This document shows positions 50,984 to 60,161 of a DNA stretch of 64,000 nt, in pieces (positions within the stretch are counted from its first letter, which is position 1; each line of letters starts with the position of its first letter). The position numbers were made by a program, and so were the translations under genes. This DNA comes from Victivallis vadensis (GTDB lineage Bacteria; Verrucomicrobiota; Lentisphaeria; Victivallales; Victivallaceae). The stretch is from positions 1 to 64,000 of the forward strand of contig NZ_QEKH01000014.1 in the NCBI RefSeq assembly GCF_003096415.1, given 5' to 3'. Below the pieces are notes generated by a model. It worked only from the letters and a program-made list of their open reading frames with translations. It made no database searches and was not told the origin of the DNA.

Positions 50984-53182
50984 ATGAATCTGATCGACCT
51001 GCTTCAATATGCGATGGATTCCGGCGGTTCGGACCTGTTCATCACCACCGGCAAAATCCCGTCCATGCGGCGCAGCGGCACCATCTACCAGATCGGCGAA
51101 GAGGTCATTCAGGCGGAAACCGTCGACGAATTCCGCCGGACCGTGCTCGACCAGGAGCGCGAGGCGGAATACCGGCAGCGCGGCACCGCCGACGCGGGCT
51201 TCAACATCGACCTCGCCCACCGCTTCCGCATCAACTTCATGAGTACGCTGAACGGCCCCGGCTTCGTCGCCCGCCCGATCCACTCCGGGCGCGACCTGGA
51301 TATGGTCAAACTGCATATTCCGGTCCAGATCCAGAAGATGTGCGAGGCTCCCGCCGGAATCATCCTGGTGGTCGGCGCCACCGGCAGCGGCAAGTCCACC
51401 ACGCTCGCGGCCATGGTCAACTATATCAACGCCAACCTCAACAAACATATCATCACGCTGGAAGACCCGATCGAATACATCCATGAGGACCAGCGGAGCA
51501 TCATCACCCAGCGCGAACTCAACTCCGATGCGGTCAGTTTCGCGGACGCGCTGCGCAGCGCTCTGCGCGAAGCGCCCAATGTGATCGTAATCGGCGAAAT
51601 GCGCGACACCGACACGGTCAGCACCGCGGTGGCGGCGGCGATGAGCGGCCACCTCGTGCTGTCCACGCTGCACACCTCCGACGCGATCCAGTCGGTGGAG
51701 CGGGTGATCGACCTGTTTCCGGAGGACCAGAGAATGCAGGTGGCGACCGATCTCGGCAACGCGCTGGTCGGCGTAATCGCGCAGCGGCTGATTCCGACGC
51801 CGACGCACGACGGCATGATCCCCGCCTTTGAAATCCTGATCGGCACGCCGCCGGTGCGCAAGCTGGTCGGCGAACGCGATTACAGCGGCCTTGAGGACGC
51901 GCTCCGGCGCGGCGGCGAAAGCGGCATGCAGACTTTCAACCGCACCATCTACCGCATGACCAAGGAGCACCTGATCGCGGAAGAAGATGCGCTCAAGGCG
52001 GTCACCAATCCCGATGAATTCCGGCTGCTTTTAAAAGGAATGGAGTCCGGCGTGGATTCGCTGCGCAGCCTGTACGGCACCGCCGAGGACTCCGAGGACG
52101 GCAAGTTCATCGACATGCGCCGGCTGCTGCGCAGCGCGGTCAAGATCGGCGCGTCGGACCTGCACCTCTCCTGCGGTGCGCCGCCGACGCTCCGGCTCAA
52201 CGGCGAACTGCGCGCGCTGGAGCTGCCGCCGCTGACCCCTTCCGACACCCAGCGGCTGCTCTTCAGCGTACTGACGCCGCGCCAGCGGGTCGAATTCGAG
52301 GAGAAGCGGGAGATCGACCTCGCGCTGTCGGTCACGATGAACATCGGCAGCAACAACCCGAACGACACGATCCGTTTCCGCATCAACGGCTACTTCCAGC
52401 GCGGCTGCGTCGGCGTGGCCGCCCGCGTGATCGCGGTGCATATCCCGACGCCCGAGGCGCTGGGCCTGCCGCAGAGCCTGCTCGACATCAGCAAGAAGAA
52501 ACAGGGACTGATCCTGATCACCGGCCCGACCGGCAGCGGCAAGTCCACCACGCTCGCCAGCGTGATCGACCAGATCAACCGCACCAAGGCCGACCACATC
52601 ATCACAGTCGAGGATCCGATCGAATTCGTGCACAAAAACAAGATGGCATTGATCGAGCAGCGCGAGGTGCACGCCGACACGCTGAGCTTCTTCAACGCGC
52701 TCAAGTACGCGCTGCGCGAAGACCCCGATGTGATCATGGTCGGCGAGATGCGCGACACCGAAACCATCGCCGCCGCGCTGACCGCCGCCGAAACCGGCCA
52801 TCTGGTGTTCGGAACTTTGCACACCAACAACGCGCCGCAGACGGTGGACCGCATCATCGACTCCTTCCCTGCCCACCAGCAGAACCAGATCCGCCAGCAG
52901 CTCGCCAGCGTGATCCTCGGCGTGGTCGCGCAACGGCTGCTGCCGAATCTCGACGGCCGGGGACGGAGCGCCGCGTTTGAGATCATGATCGGCACGCCGC
53001 CGGTCCAGGCGCTGATCCGCGAAAACAAGACCGGCCAGCTCCAGTCGATTCTGGAAACCAACTTCAAGGACGGCATGATCACCATGCGCCGCTCGCTCGA
53101 AGAACTGGTCGCCGCCGGCAAGATTTCACAGGAGCAGGCCAATGCGCTGTCGATGGACGCCAAGCAGGTAGAGGCTTTCTAG
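50984..53182 (+). CDS. Tandem PilT-type retraction ATPase (two complete domains)
   Basis: 732 residues, double the usual 350-380. First unit 1-360: Walker A GATGSGKSTT, Asp box HIITLEDPIEY, Walker B VIVIGEMRDTDT, His box STLHTSDA. Second unit 380-732: GPTGSGKSTT, HIITVEDPIEF, VIMVGEMRDTET, GTLHTNNA. Each keeps its N-terminal PAS-like region (GGSDLFITTG and GASDLHLSCG). PilT hexamers depolymerise type IV pili. A fusion would give a trimer of dimers with two alternating ATPase types. GGAAAGG precedes the start. It links well with the many prepilin-like genes of such genomes. Confidence 0.93.
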   Translation: MNLIDLLQYAMDSGGSDLFITTGKIPSMRRSGTIYQIGEEVIQAETVDEFRRTVLDQEREAEYRQRGTADAGFNIDLAHRFRINFMSTLNGPGFVARPIHSGRDLDMVKLHIPVQIQKMCEAPAGIILVVGATGSGKSTTLAAMVNYINANLNKHIITLEDPIEYIHEDQRSIITQRELNSDAVSFADALRSALREAPNVIVIGEMRDTDTVSTAVAAAMSGHLVLSTLHTSDAIQSVERVIDLFPEDQRMQVATDLGNALVGVIAQRLIPTPTHDGMIPAFEILIGTPPVRKLVGERDYSGLEDALRRGGESGMQTFNRTIYRMTKEHLIAEEDALKAVTNPDEFRLLLKGMESGVDSLRSLYGTAEDSEDGKFIDMRRLLRSAVKIGASDLHLSCGAPPTLRLNGELRALELPPLTPSDTQRLLFSVLTPRQRVEFEEKREIDLALSVTMNIGSNNPNDTIRFRINGYFQRGCVGVAARVIAVHIPTPEALGLPQSLLDISKKKQGLILITGPTGSGKSTTLASVIDQINRTKADHIITVEDPIEFVHKNKMALIEQREVHADTLSFFNALKYALREDPDVIMVGEMRDTETIAAALTAAETGHLVFGTLHTNNAPQTVDRIIDSFPAHQQNQIRQQLASVILGVVAQRLLPNLDGRGRSAAFEIMIGTPPVQALIRENKTGQLQSILETNFKDGMITMRRSLEELVAAGKISQEQANALSMDAKQVEAF

Positions 53183-53207
53183 TCCGCCGGCGGGCAAGCC
53201 GCGAAGA

Positions 53208-53239
53208 GCGCAGCCGTTTTAAAAGAGCGACGGCTGCGC
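53208..53239. terminator. Possible bidirectional terminator
   Basis: GCGCAGCCGT and ACGGCTGCGC form a perfect 10-bp stem between the convergent pilT and mutY genes, covering the mutY stop. No long U-tract on either strand. Confidence 0.4.
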
Positions 53240-54289
53240 GCTTTCCGCGTCGAGTGCTTCGACAAAGGGCCTGAACGCGGTCGGCAGCGAAATTTCCCGC
53301 TCCAACTCGTCGCGGGTCACCCAATGGAAGCCGCCGTTTTCCGCCTTGCAATCGGCGAGAAAGCCGGACATGTGCCATTCCAGATGGGTGAAGACATGCT
53401 TTGCGCCGCCGGTCGCGATGATCCGTTCCGCGAAGATTCCCTGCCCGGCCATCCATTCGGCAGCTTCGGCGACAGTCAGGCTTCCGGCGGTATTCGGGAA
53501 CTCCCAGAGCCCGGCCAGCAGGCCGTTGCCGGGACGGCGAAGCAGCGCGATCCGGTCGCCGCAGCGGAGCAGGAACACCGTCCGCGGCTCGATCCGGCGC
53601 GGCTTCCTGCCGGGCTTTACCGGCAGCCCGGCGGCAATCCCTTCGCGCCGTCCGGCACAAAGCTCCGCCAGCGGACACTCCGCGCACCTCGGCGCGCCGT
53701 TCGGCAGGCAGACCGTCGCGCCCAGCTCCATCAAACTCTGCGTGAAATCACCGCAGCGTCCGGCGGGATAAACCTGCCGCAACGCATCGGAAATCGCCCC
53801 CTTGACCTTGGGACTGGAGATATCCTCCCGGCTCGCGGCAAGCCGCGAAACCACCCGCAGCACATTTCCGTCCACCGCCGGCTCCGGCCGGTTGAAGGAG
53901 ATCGACGCGATCGCCCCGGCGGTATACTCCCCGATGCCGGGCAAAGAGCGCAGCGTTTCCACATCGCGCGGGAACTCGCCGCCGTACTCGCTGACGATTA
54001 CCCGTGCCGCCTTCTGCAGATTGCGCACCCGGTTGTAGTAGCCCAACCCCTCCCACAGCTTCAGCAGCTGCGGTTCGGAAGCCTCCGCGAGTGCGTGCAG
54101 ATCGGGCAGCTCCTTCAGGAACCGGTCGTAATACGGCTTCACCGCCTCGACGCGGGTCTGCTGCAGCATGATCTCCGAAATCCATACCCGGTAAGGTTCG
54201 GGGCTTTCGCGCCACGGCAGAATCCGGGCGTGCCTGTCATACCACTCCAGCAGCGGAGCGACGATTGCCTGCAATGATTCCGAATCCAT
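53219..54289 (-). CDS. mutY: A/G-specific adenine glycosylase
   Basis: 356 residues. Helix-hairpin-helix with catalytic residues (LQQTRVEAV with Glu; PGIGEYTAGAIASI; Asp in PAVDGNV), Fe-S cluster cysteines CLPNGAPRCAECPLAELC, and a C-terminal NUDIX-like domain (LWEFPNTAG; KHVFTHLEWHMSGF) that recognises 8-oxoG. Removes A opposite 8-oxoG. ATG 54289 follows AAAGGGGA. Confidence 0.95.
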   Translation of the reverse strand: MDSESLQAIVAPLLEWYDRHARILPWRESPEPYRVWISEIMLQQTRVEAVKPYYDRFLKELPDLHALAEASEPQLLKLWEGLGYYNRVRNLQKAARVIVSEYGGEFPRDVETLRSLPGIGEYTAGAIASISFNRPEPAVDGNVLRVVSRLAASREDISSPKVKGAISDALRQVYPAGRCGDFTQSLMELGATVCLPNGAPRCAECPLAELCAGRREGIAAGLPVKPGRKPRRIEPRTVFLLRCGDRIALLRRPGNGLLAGLWEFPNTAGSLTVAEAAEWMAGQGIFAERIIATGGAKHVFTHLEWHMSGFLADCKAENGGFHWVTRDELEREISLPTAFRPFVEALDAESAQPSLF

Positions 54290-54377
54290 GTCCGTCCCCT
54301 TTATTTGAAAATGGAAAATATAGACCGCTCCCACCCGGAAAGCAAACCGAACTTTATGACTTTTCAATATCTTTCAT

Positions 54378-54407
54378 TTGAGAAAACGCCTACCGGCAGT
54401 ATATTAT
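54378..54407 (+). promoter_or_regulatory. Promoter of the GH31 gene
   Basis: TTGAGA, 18 bases, TATTAT (or 16 bases to TATATT), 31 bases before ATG 54438. Confidence 0.5.
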
Positions 54408-54437
54408 TCAGAAAAATTGATCATTATGAGGTACTTC

Positions 54438-56474
54438 ATGGAATTTTTACCCGGTGTTTTCCGGTTCCGATTCGGGCAGCCCGAAAACGGCACGCCCTCG
54501 CAGCAGATGTATGTGAAGCCGCCCCGGCGCGAAGCGATGGCTGAACTGCCGCACGCGGAGCCGCCGTTCGACGCTTCGCAGATCAAATTCACCGTCAGCC
54601 GCCGCGGCTGCCGCCTCGAACTGCCGCTCACTTCCGGCGAGGATATCTACGGGCTCGGCCTCAACCTCAAAAGCCTGCGCCACACCGGCAAAAAACGGAC
54701 GCTCCGGGTCAACAGCGACCCGGCCACCGACACCGGCGACAGCCACGCGCCCGCCCCGCTCTATTTCACGACCGCCGGTTACGGCGTGTTGGTCGATACC
54801 GCCCGCTATGCGTCCTTCTACTGCGGCGGCAACGCCCATCTGAACCCCAAGGAAGAGACGCGGGCGCCGGAACAAGGCGGCGTAAAACTTTCCGAAGCGG
54901 AACTTTATGCGCTGGACAGCTCCGCCTCCGCCCCGATGGTGATCGACATTCCCGCTGCCCCCGGCGTGGACCTCTACTTGTTCACCGGCCCGGCGTTGCT
55001 CGACGCGGTGCGGCGCTACGTGCTGTTCACCGGCGGCGGCGCCCTGCCCCCCGAATGGGGCCTCGGCTGCTGGTACCGCACCTGCGGCGCGAGCGATGCC
55101 GCGCAGGTGCTGGCGATGGCGAAGGAGCTGCGCGACAAGTCGATTCCGTGCGACGTGCTCGGCCTCGAACCGGGCTGGCAGTCGAAAGCCTACTCGTGCA
55201 GTTTCAAATGGAGCCCGGAACGCTTTCCGCAGCCGGACCGGACCGTCGCCGCCCTGAACAATATGGGCTATCACGTGAATCTGTGGGAACACCTTTTCAC
55301 CCATCCGACCTCCCCGATCTACCGTGACCTGGTCCCCTATTCCGGCGACTTCAAGGTCTGGGACGGGGCGGTGCCGGACCTGACGCTGGCCCCGGCCAGT
55401 GAATGTTTCGCCTCCTACCACGCCCGCACCTTCACCTCGCGCGGAATCAGCTCGTTCAAGCTCGACGAGTGCGACAATTCGGACTTCATTTCGAGTCCGT
55501 GGTCGTTCCCGGAATGTTCGCAGTTTCCCTCCGGGCAGGACGGCGAAACCATGCACTCGATGCTCGGCATGCTCTATATGGAAACCATCGGCCGCGCCTG
55601 CCGCAAAAGCAATATCCGCACCTACGGCAGCGTCCGCAACGCCCACGCCTTCGCGCCGCCGCAGCCGTTCGTGCTGTACAGCGACCTCTACGACCACGCG
55701 GAGTTTATCCGGGGCGTGACCACCTGCGGCTTTTCCGGGATGCTCTGGACCCCGGAGCTGCGCCACGCGGTGTCGCCTGAAGACTATCTGCGCCGCCTGC
55801 AGGCGATGGTGCTGTCGCCGCAGATGCTGCTGAACATCTGGTCGATGCCGCACCCGCCGTGGCGGCAGCTCCGGCGCGAACTCAACAGCGCCGGAGAATT
55901 TTACCCTGAGGAGGAACAGCTCCGGCTGGAAAAGGCGACCCGCGACATCCTCGAACTGCGGATGCGCTTCCTGCCCTATCTGTACGCCGCTTTCGCGGAA
56001 TACAGCTTCCACGGCACGCCACCTTTCCGGGCGCTGACGATGGATGTCCCGGACGATCCCCGGCTGCGCGACGTCGACTACGCCTGGATGGCGGGCGACC
56101 GGCTGCTGGCGGTTCCCTTCCGCGCCGGAATGACCGAGCTGACCGTGCCGCTGCCGGAAGGCGACTGGTACGACTTCCATACCGGCGAAAAATACACCGG
56201 GGAAGTCACTCTGCGCCCTGCGCCGGAAGAGCTGCCGATCCTGGTCAAAGGTTCGGCGGTGGTTCCGCTCGCGGAACCGGTCCCGCATATCACCGACGGC
56301 ATGAAATTCAAACTGCGCCTCAAATGCTTCGGGGACGCCCCGCGCCCGGCCCGGCTCTTTGCCGACGACGGCTTCAGCTTCGCCTATGAAAACGAAACTC
56401 CCCGCTGGGGCGAAGTCCGCGCGGACGGCACTCTCTCGCCGGAACTGGCCGCCCGCTACGAAGTGCTCCCCTGA
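54438..56474 (+). CDS. GH31 alpha-glucosidase-family hydrolase
   Basis: 678 residues, no signal peptide. An N-terminal beta-sandwich (EDIYGLGLNLKSLRHTGKK), a TIM barrel with ALPPEWGLGCWYRTCG and nucleophile Asp in SSFKLDECDN, and a C-terminal beta domain (RLFADDGFSFAYENE). GH31 enzymes hydrolyse alpha-glucosides, alpha-xylosides or sulfoquinovosides; the substrate is not assignable here. ATG 54438 is preferred because GAGG lies seven bases upstream, inside the longer frame. Confidence 0.9.
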   Translation: MEFLPGVFRFRFGQPENGTPSQQMYVKPPRREAMAELPHAEPPFDASQIKFTVSRRGCRLELPLTSGEDIYGLGLNLKSLRHTGKKRTLRVNSDPATDTGDSHAPAPLYFTTAGYGVLVDTARYASFYCGGNAHLNPKEETRAPEQGGVKLSEAELYALDSSASAPMVIDIPAAPGVDLYLFTGPALLDAVRRYVLFTGGGALPPEWGLGCWYRTCGASDAAQVLAMAKELRDKSIPCDVLGLEPGWQSKAYSCSFKWSPERFPQPDRTVAALNNMGYHVNLWEHLFTHPTSPIYRDLVPYSGDFKVWDGAVPDLTLAPASECFASYHARTFTSRGISSFKLDECDNSDFISSPWSFPECSQFPSGQDGETMHSMLGMLYMETIGRACRKSNIRTYGSVRNAHAFAPPQPFVLYSDLYDHAEFIRGVTTCGFSGMLWTPELRHAVSPEDYLRRLQAMVLSPQMLLNIWSMPHPPWRQLRRELNSAGEFYPEEEQLRLEKATRDILELRMRFLPYLYAAFAEYSFHGTPPFRALTMDVPDDPRLRDVDYAWMAGDRLLAVPFRAGMTELTVPLPEGDWYDFHTGEKYTGEVTLRPAPEELPILVKGSAVVPLAEPVPHITDGMKFKLRLKCFGDAPRPARLFADDGFSFAYENETPRWGEVRADGTLSPELAARYEVLP

Positions 56475-56678
56475 CGCGGGAACTGCCTCCGGCGGGTCAG
56501 GGGCAAACGCCTTGCCCGTTGAAGACGGCACAGCTTTCCCCGCGACCGGTCTTTTTATCTTTCCCTGATGCGGACTGGCAAATTCCGCAAATGATGATAC
56601 ATTATAACGCGTAACGAAATGTTCAACCCGGAGGAGCCCGGCAAACGGGTTCCTTCTCATCTGTAAGGAATGGATGTC

Positions 56679-58016
56679 ATGGCCGAAGAAGAGGTAAAAG
56701 ATCTGGAGCTGATGGACAAGATCGTCAGTTTATGCAAACGTCGCGGATTCATATTCCCGAGTTCCGAAATCTACGGCGGGATCAACGGCTTCTGGGATTA
56801 CGGCCCCTACGGCGCGCGCATGAAACGCGCCATCGAAAACCTCTGGTGGCATGAAATGGTCGAAACCCGCGACAACGTCGAAGGACTTGATTCGACCATC
56901 ATCTGCCATCCCCGCGTCTGGAAGGCTTCCGGCCACCTCGACCAGTTCAGCGACCTGATGACCGACTGCAAGAAGTGCAAATCCCGCTACCGCGTCGACC
57001 AGATGGCCGACCCGACCACCTGTCCGAACTGCGGTTCCAAGGACCTGACCGAGCCGCGCGAATTCAACCTGATGATGAAAACCTTCGTCGGCCCGGTCTT
57101 CGACGAGGAGCACACCGCGTGGCTCCGCGCCGAAACCTGCCAGCCGATTTTCGTGGATTTCCACAGCGTCCGCGTCGCGACCCGCCAGAAGCTGCCTTTC
57201 GGCATCGCGCAGATCGGCAAGGCGTTCCGCAATGAGATCAACCCGCGCAACTTCACCTTCCGCAGCCGCGAATTCACCCAGATGGAGATGGAATTCTTCT
57301 GCGACGGCGAGGAGGGCATGGAGTGGTTCGAGTACTGGAAGCAGCAGCGGATCAACTACTATAAGAACAAACTGAAGTTCTCCGACGACTTCTTCCGCAT
57401 CTACGTCCACGAGAAGCTCGCCCACTACGCGAAGGCGGCGATCGATATCGAAGTGAAGTTCCCGTTCGGCTGGGGCGAGCTTGAGGGCGTCCACCACCGC
57501 GGCACCTGGGACCTCACCCGCCACAGCGAATTTTCGGGAGAAGACCTGCAGTACATGGACCATGACAACAGCCGCAAGCTGATGCCGACCGTGATCGAAA
57601 CCTCCGTCGGACTCGACCGCACCATGCTGGCGCTGCTCTGCCGCGCCTACGACGAGGAGAAGGCCGCCACCGCCAAGGAGGGCATGGACGAGGATACCCG
57701 CGTCGTGCTGCACCTGCCGCCGCTGGTCGCGCCGATTCAGGTCGCGGTGCTGCCGCTCTCCAAGAAGCTGAAGGAACCGGCCTATGCGCTGTACAAGGAG
57801 ATCGACCGCCACTTCCGCTGCGAATACGACGAGACCGGCAGCGTCGGCAAACGTTACCGCCGCCAGGACGAAATCGGCACGCCGTTCAGCGTGACGTTCG
57901 ACTTCGATTCGGCGAACGACAACGCGGTCACCGTCCGCAACCGCGACACGATGGAGCAGGAACGCGTCAACGTGACCCAGCTGCGCGACTATCTCGAAAA
58001 GCAGATCGAAGCGTAA
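56679..58016 (+). CDS. glyS: Glycyl-tRNA synthetase (class II, alpha2 type)
   Basis: 445 residues. Class II motifs FRNEINPRNFTFRSREFTQM and ETSVGLDRTMLALL, zinc-type insert CKKCKSRYRVDQ ... CPNCGS, and a C-terminal anticodon-binding domain (PIQVAVLPLSKK). Charges tRNA-Gly. ATG 56679 is chosen because AAGGA lies nine bases upstream but directly abuts the ATG at 56670. A terminator follows. Confidence 0.94.
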   Translation: MAEEEVKDLELMDKIVSLCKRRGFIFPSSEIYGGINGFWDYGPYGARMKRAIENLWWHEMVETRDNVEGLDSTIICHPRVWKASGHLDQFSDLMTDCKKCKSRYRVDQMADPTTCPNCGSKDLTEPREFNLMMKTFVGPVFDEEHTAWLRAETCQPIFVDFHSVRVATRQKLPFGIAQIGKAFRNEINPRNFTFRSREFTQMEMEFFCDGEEGMEWFEYWKQQRINYYKNKLKFSDDFFRIYVHEKLAHYAKAAIDIEVKFPFGWGELEGVHHRGTWDLTRHSEFSGEDLQYMDHDNSRKLMPTVIETSVGLDRTMLALLCRAYDEEKAATAKEGMDEDTRVVLHLPPLVAPIQVAVLPLSKKLKEPAYALYKEIDRHFRCEYDETGSVGKRYRRQDEIGTPFSVTFDFDSANDNAVTVRNRDTMEQERVNVTQLRDYLEKQIEA

Positions 58017-58029
58017 TTGCCGCCACTCA

Positions 58030-58060
58030 AGGCCGGACAGCCCGTGTCCGGCCTTTTTAT
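58030..58060 (+). terminator. Rho-independent terminator after glyS
   Basis: GGCCGGACA-gcccg-TGTCCGGCC then five T: a perfect 9-bp stem 16 bases after the stop codon. Confidence 0.93.
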
Positions 58061-58079
58061 TTCAGGAAAGGAGCTGATC

Positions 58080-58919
58080 ATGGACAGGCAGGAACTGGAA
58101 AAACTGATTCAAAATCTTTACGTTCAGACCGGAGCCGGGGAGTTCTTTGAACCGCCGACCATTCACGTCGCCTCCGCTTCCGATCCTTTCTTCGCCCGCT
58201 ACAAAACGGTGATCGGCCCCCACCACTGGACGCCGCAGGAGGCGCTGGGCCGCAAGTTCCCGGAAGCGACCGCCCGTTCGGTCGTGGTCTGGGTGCTTCC
58301 GGTCAGCCGCAAGGCGCGCGAAACCAACCGGCGCGAAACCGAACGCCCCTCGGTCGAATGGGCCGCGGTGCGCAGTTTCGGCGAGATCATGAATGAGGAG
58401 ATCCGCAGCCAGACCGCCGGACTGCTGACCGCCGCCGGTTTTCCCGCCGTCGCCCCCCATCTCGAACAGCGCGAAATCTACCCCGCTCCCGGCTGGGATG
58501 TGAAGAATTTCACCTCAAGCTGGTCAGAACGGCATGTCGCTTTCGTCGCCGGGGCCGGCACTTTCGGACTCTCCGCAGGACTGATCACCGCCCACGGCGT
58601 CGCAATGCGGCTCGGCTCCGTGGTCACGGCGCTCGAATTGGCCCCGGACGCCCGCCCCTACGGCAACGATCCGTTCGCGTGGTGCACCCGGTGCGGAGCC
58701 TGCATCCGCCGCTGTCCCGGCCATGCGATCGGCAGGGAATTCACCGACCGCGACAAGCCCGGCTGCGCCAACTACTGCGTAACCCATGTGAATCCGGGCC
58801 GCGAGGAGCATTACGGCTGGCTGAACCGCGCCCTCGGCTGCGCCCTCTGCCAGACTGCGGTGCCCTGTGAATTTCAGCGTCCCGGCGTCCGGGACCTTCA
58901 ACCGTCACCGGCGCAGTAA
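58080..58919 (+). CDS. QueG-like Fe-S protein (epoxyqueuosine reductase-related)
   Basis: 279 residues. The N-terminal half resembles the corrinoid-binding part of QueG-type proteins (AGAGTFGLSAGLITAHGVAM then RLGSVV). The C-terminal ferredoxin domain has CTRCGACIRRCPGHAI and a second cluster at CANYC ... GCALCQTAVPCEF. It is shorter than canonical QueG and may be one of the paralogous 4Fe-4S proteins of unknown reaction. ATG 58080 follows AAAGGAG. Confidence 0.82.
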   Translation: MDRQELEKLIQNLYVQTGAGEFFEPPTIHVASASDPFFARYKTVIGPHHWTPQEALGRKFPEATARSVVVWVLPVSRKARETNRRETERPSVEWAAVRSFGEIMNEEIRSQTAGLLTAAGFPAVAPHLEQREIYPAPGWDVKNFTSSWSERHVAFVAGAGTFGLSAGLITAHGVAMRLGSVVTALELAPDARPYGNDPFAWCTRCGACIRRCPGHAIGREFTDRDKPGCANYCVTHVNPGREEHYGWLNRALGCALCQTAVPCEFQRPGVRDLQPSPAQ

Positions 58920-58938
58920 TCACGTTTTCCGGAACGGG

Positions 58939-58964
58939 TGTGGGCGAATTTGCCCGCATTTTTT
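58939..58964 (+). terminator. Rho-independent terminator
   Basis: TGTGGGC-gaattt-GCCCGCA (one G-U pair) followed by six T, 20 bases after the QueG-like stop. Confidence 0.85.
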
Positions 58965-59064
58965 GCAAAATTGCCGGAATGCAATATTACGGCAATATTC
59001 CCGCGATGTTGATCTGTTATACTATAAAGTAAACAGATCATTTCAAACGTCGAGGGAATATATC

Positions 59065-59322
59065 ATGAAAACCACACTGTTTCTCTTTCTGCTGGCCGCG
59101 ATTCCGATGCTGACCACCATAACCTGCTTCGCGGAGGACGTTCCGGTCCCCGTTGACGACAAGGATTATGTTCCGCCGCAGGCCGCGATTTCCCGTGACG
59201 GCATCTACCTGCCGGAAGCGCTGCTGGCCGATACCCGCGCCACAACTCCGAGTGAGGATGCGCCGGCAACGGAGACAAACCGCGAGGAGGACTCCCTGAC
59301 GGATTCCTCCGCGCAATTCTGA
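59065..59322 (+). CDS. Small exported acidic protein, unknown
   Basis: 85 residues. Signal peptide MKTTLFLFLLAAIPMLTTIT then CFAED. The mature part is short, acidic and Pro/Thr-rich (DDKDYVPPQAAISRDGIYLP) with no recognised fold. GAGGGA lies ahead of ATG 59065 and a TATACT box about 40 bases upstream. Converges on the membrane protein gene with no gap. Confidence 0.65.
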   Translation: MKTTLFLFLLAAIPMLTTITCFAEDVPVPVDDKDYVPPQAAISRDGIYLPEALLADTRATTPSEDAPATETNREEDSLTDSSAQF

Positions 59323-59715
59323 TCACAGCGACGCTTTCAACAGCCTGAACCTGCGACGGCGCCCCCAGGTCTCCAGCAGATAGATCAGGCAATAACAACC
59401 GGGCATTACCAGAAACGCCACCGCCAGCGGTAACGCCAGCATCAGCAGCGACGCATAGATGGATTCAAAGTTCCCCAGCCACAGGTTACCTGCGGCCAGC
59501 GTAATCCAGCCGACTGCCACCGGCAGCAGCCGTTTGCTCCAGTGCATCGGGCGGCAGAAACAGGTCAGCAGCAACGCCATACCGACCGCAGTCAGCGCCG
59601 GGATCGTCAGAATTACCGCGCCAAGCAGCGAATGAGTCAATCCGTAAGGCTCGGCCGCCGGCAGTGAAAATGCGGCCGCGAAGTTGATGATCCGGGACAA
59701 TGTATTCTTTTTCAT
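59323..59715 (-). CDS. Small membrane protein, unknown
   Basis: 130 residues with three or four helices (GAVILTIPALTAVGMALLLT; LLPVAVGWITLAAGNLWL; SLLMLALPLAVAFLVM) and a basic tail. ATG 59715 has GGAGGGG upstream. It follows the 67-residue membrane protein gene after 22 bases and shares its sigma-54 promoter. No family recognised. Confidence 0.7.
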   Translation of the reverse strand: MKKNTLSRIINFAAAFSLPAAEPYGLTHSLLGAVILTIPALTAVGMALLLTCFCRPMHWSKRLLPVAVGWITLAAGNLWLGNFESIYASLLMLALPLAVAFLVMPGCYCLIYLLETWGRRRRFRLLKASL

Positions 59716-59737
59716 GGTTTTCCCCTCCGCCGCTTCA

Positions 59738-59941
59738 TTATTTATGATCCGCAGTACAGATTCTGAATCCGGCGGCAACCGCCGCCGCCATCACCAGCAC
59801 GGCCAGAATCAGAAACGGCGCCAGCGTATTGAATTCCGGGATTCCCAGCAGTTTCCCGACAGTGTACGGTTCCGTCGCCATCGCCTGACCGCCGCTCCAC
59901 ATCGCCATCGCCGCCATCCAGTATTTGCCGAGTTTATTCAT
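59738..59941 (-). CDS. 67-residue membrane protein, unknown
   Basis: MNKLGKYWMAAMAMWSGGQA then MATEP looks like a signal peptide, followed by a single helix (FLILAVLVMAAAVAAGF). AAAGGAAAA precedes the ATG. First gene behind a sigma-54 promoter and divergent from an enhancer-binding protein gene, which suggests dedicated activation. Confidence 0.7.
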   Translation of the reverse strand: MNKLGKYWMAAMAMWSGGQAMATEPYTVGKLLGIPEFNTLAPFLILAVLVMAAAVAAGFRICTADHK

Positions 59942-59986
59942 GATCGATTTTCCTTTCTGTTTCGGGATGATTCCCGCCGCAATAAA

Positions 59987-60002
59987 AGCAAATGCCGTGC
60001 CA
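59987..60002 (-). promoter_or_regulatory. Sigma-54 promoter of the small membrane protein genes
   Basis: Minus strand TGGCACG-GCAT-TTGCT, a full consensus match 46 bases upstream of ATG 59941, nearly identical to the promoter at 27763-27778. Confidence 0.88.
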
Positions 60003-60103
60003 AGCCGTCATCCGATCGCATAATCAATTGGAATTCAAAGCATTATACCACAAACAAGGCAAACTCATTCTTTTTCAATCATCAACAAAAAATGCACATA
60101 CGA

Positions 60104-60132
60104 TTGACACACAATGTACACCATGCTATATT
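60104..60132 (+). promoter_or_regulatory. Sigma-70 promoter of the enhancer-binding protein gene
   Basis: TTGACA, exactly 17 bases, TATATT, 29 bases before ATG 60162. Confidence 0.85.
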
Positions 60133-60161
60133 AACGCCATTCCAAGGAAAGGGTAGGCGAC

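Noticed and set aside
56590-56678. T-box leader before glyS
   Set aside because: Only a short AACCCG/CGGGTT hairpin is present; no T-box sequence or specifier stem, and the region is too short.
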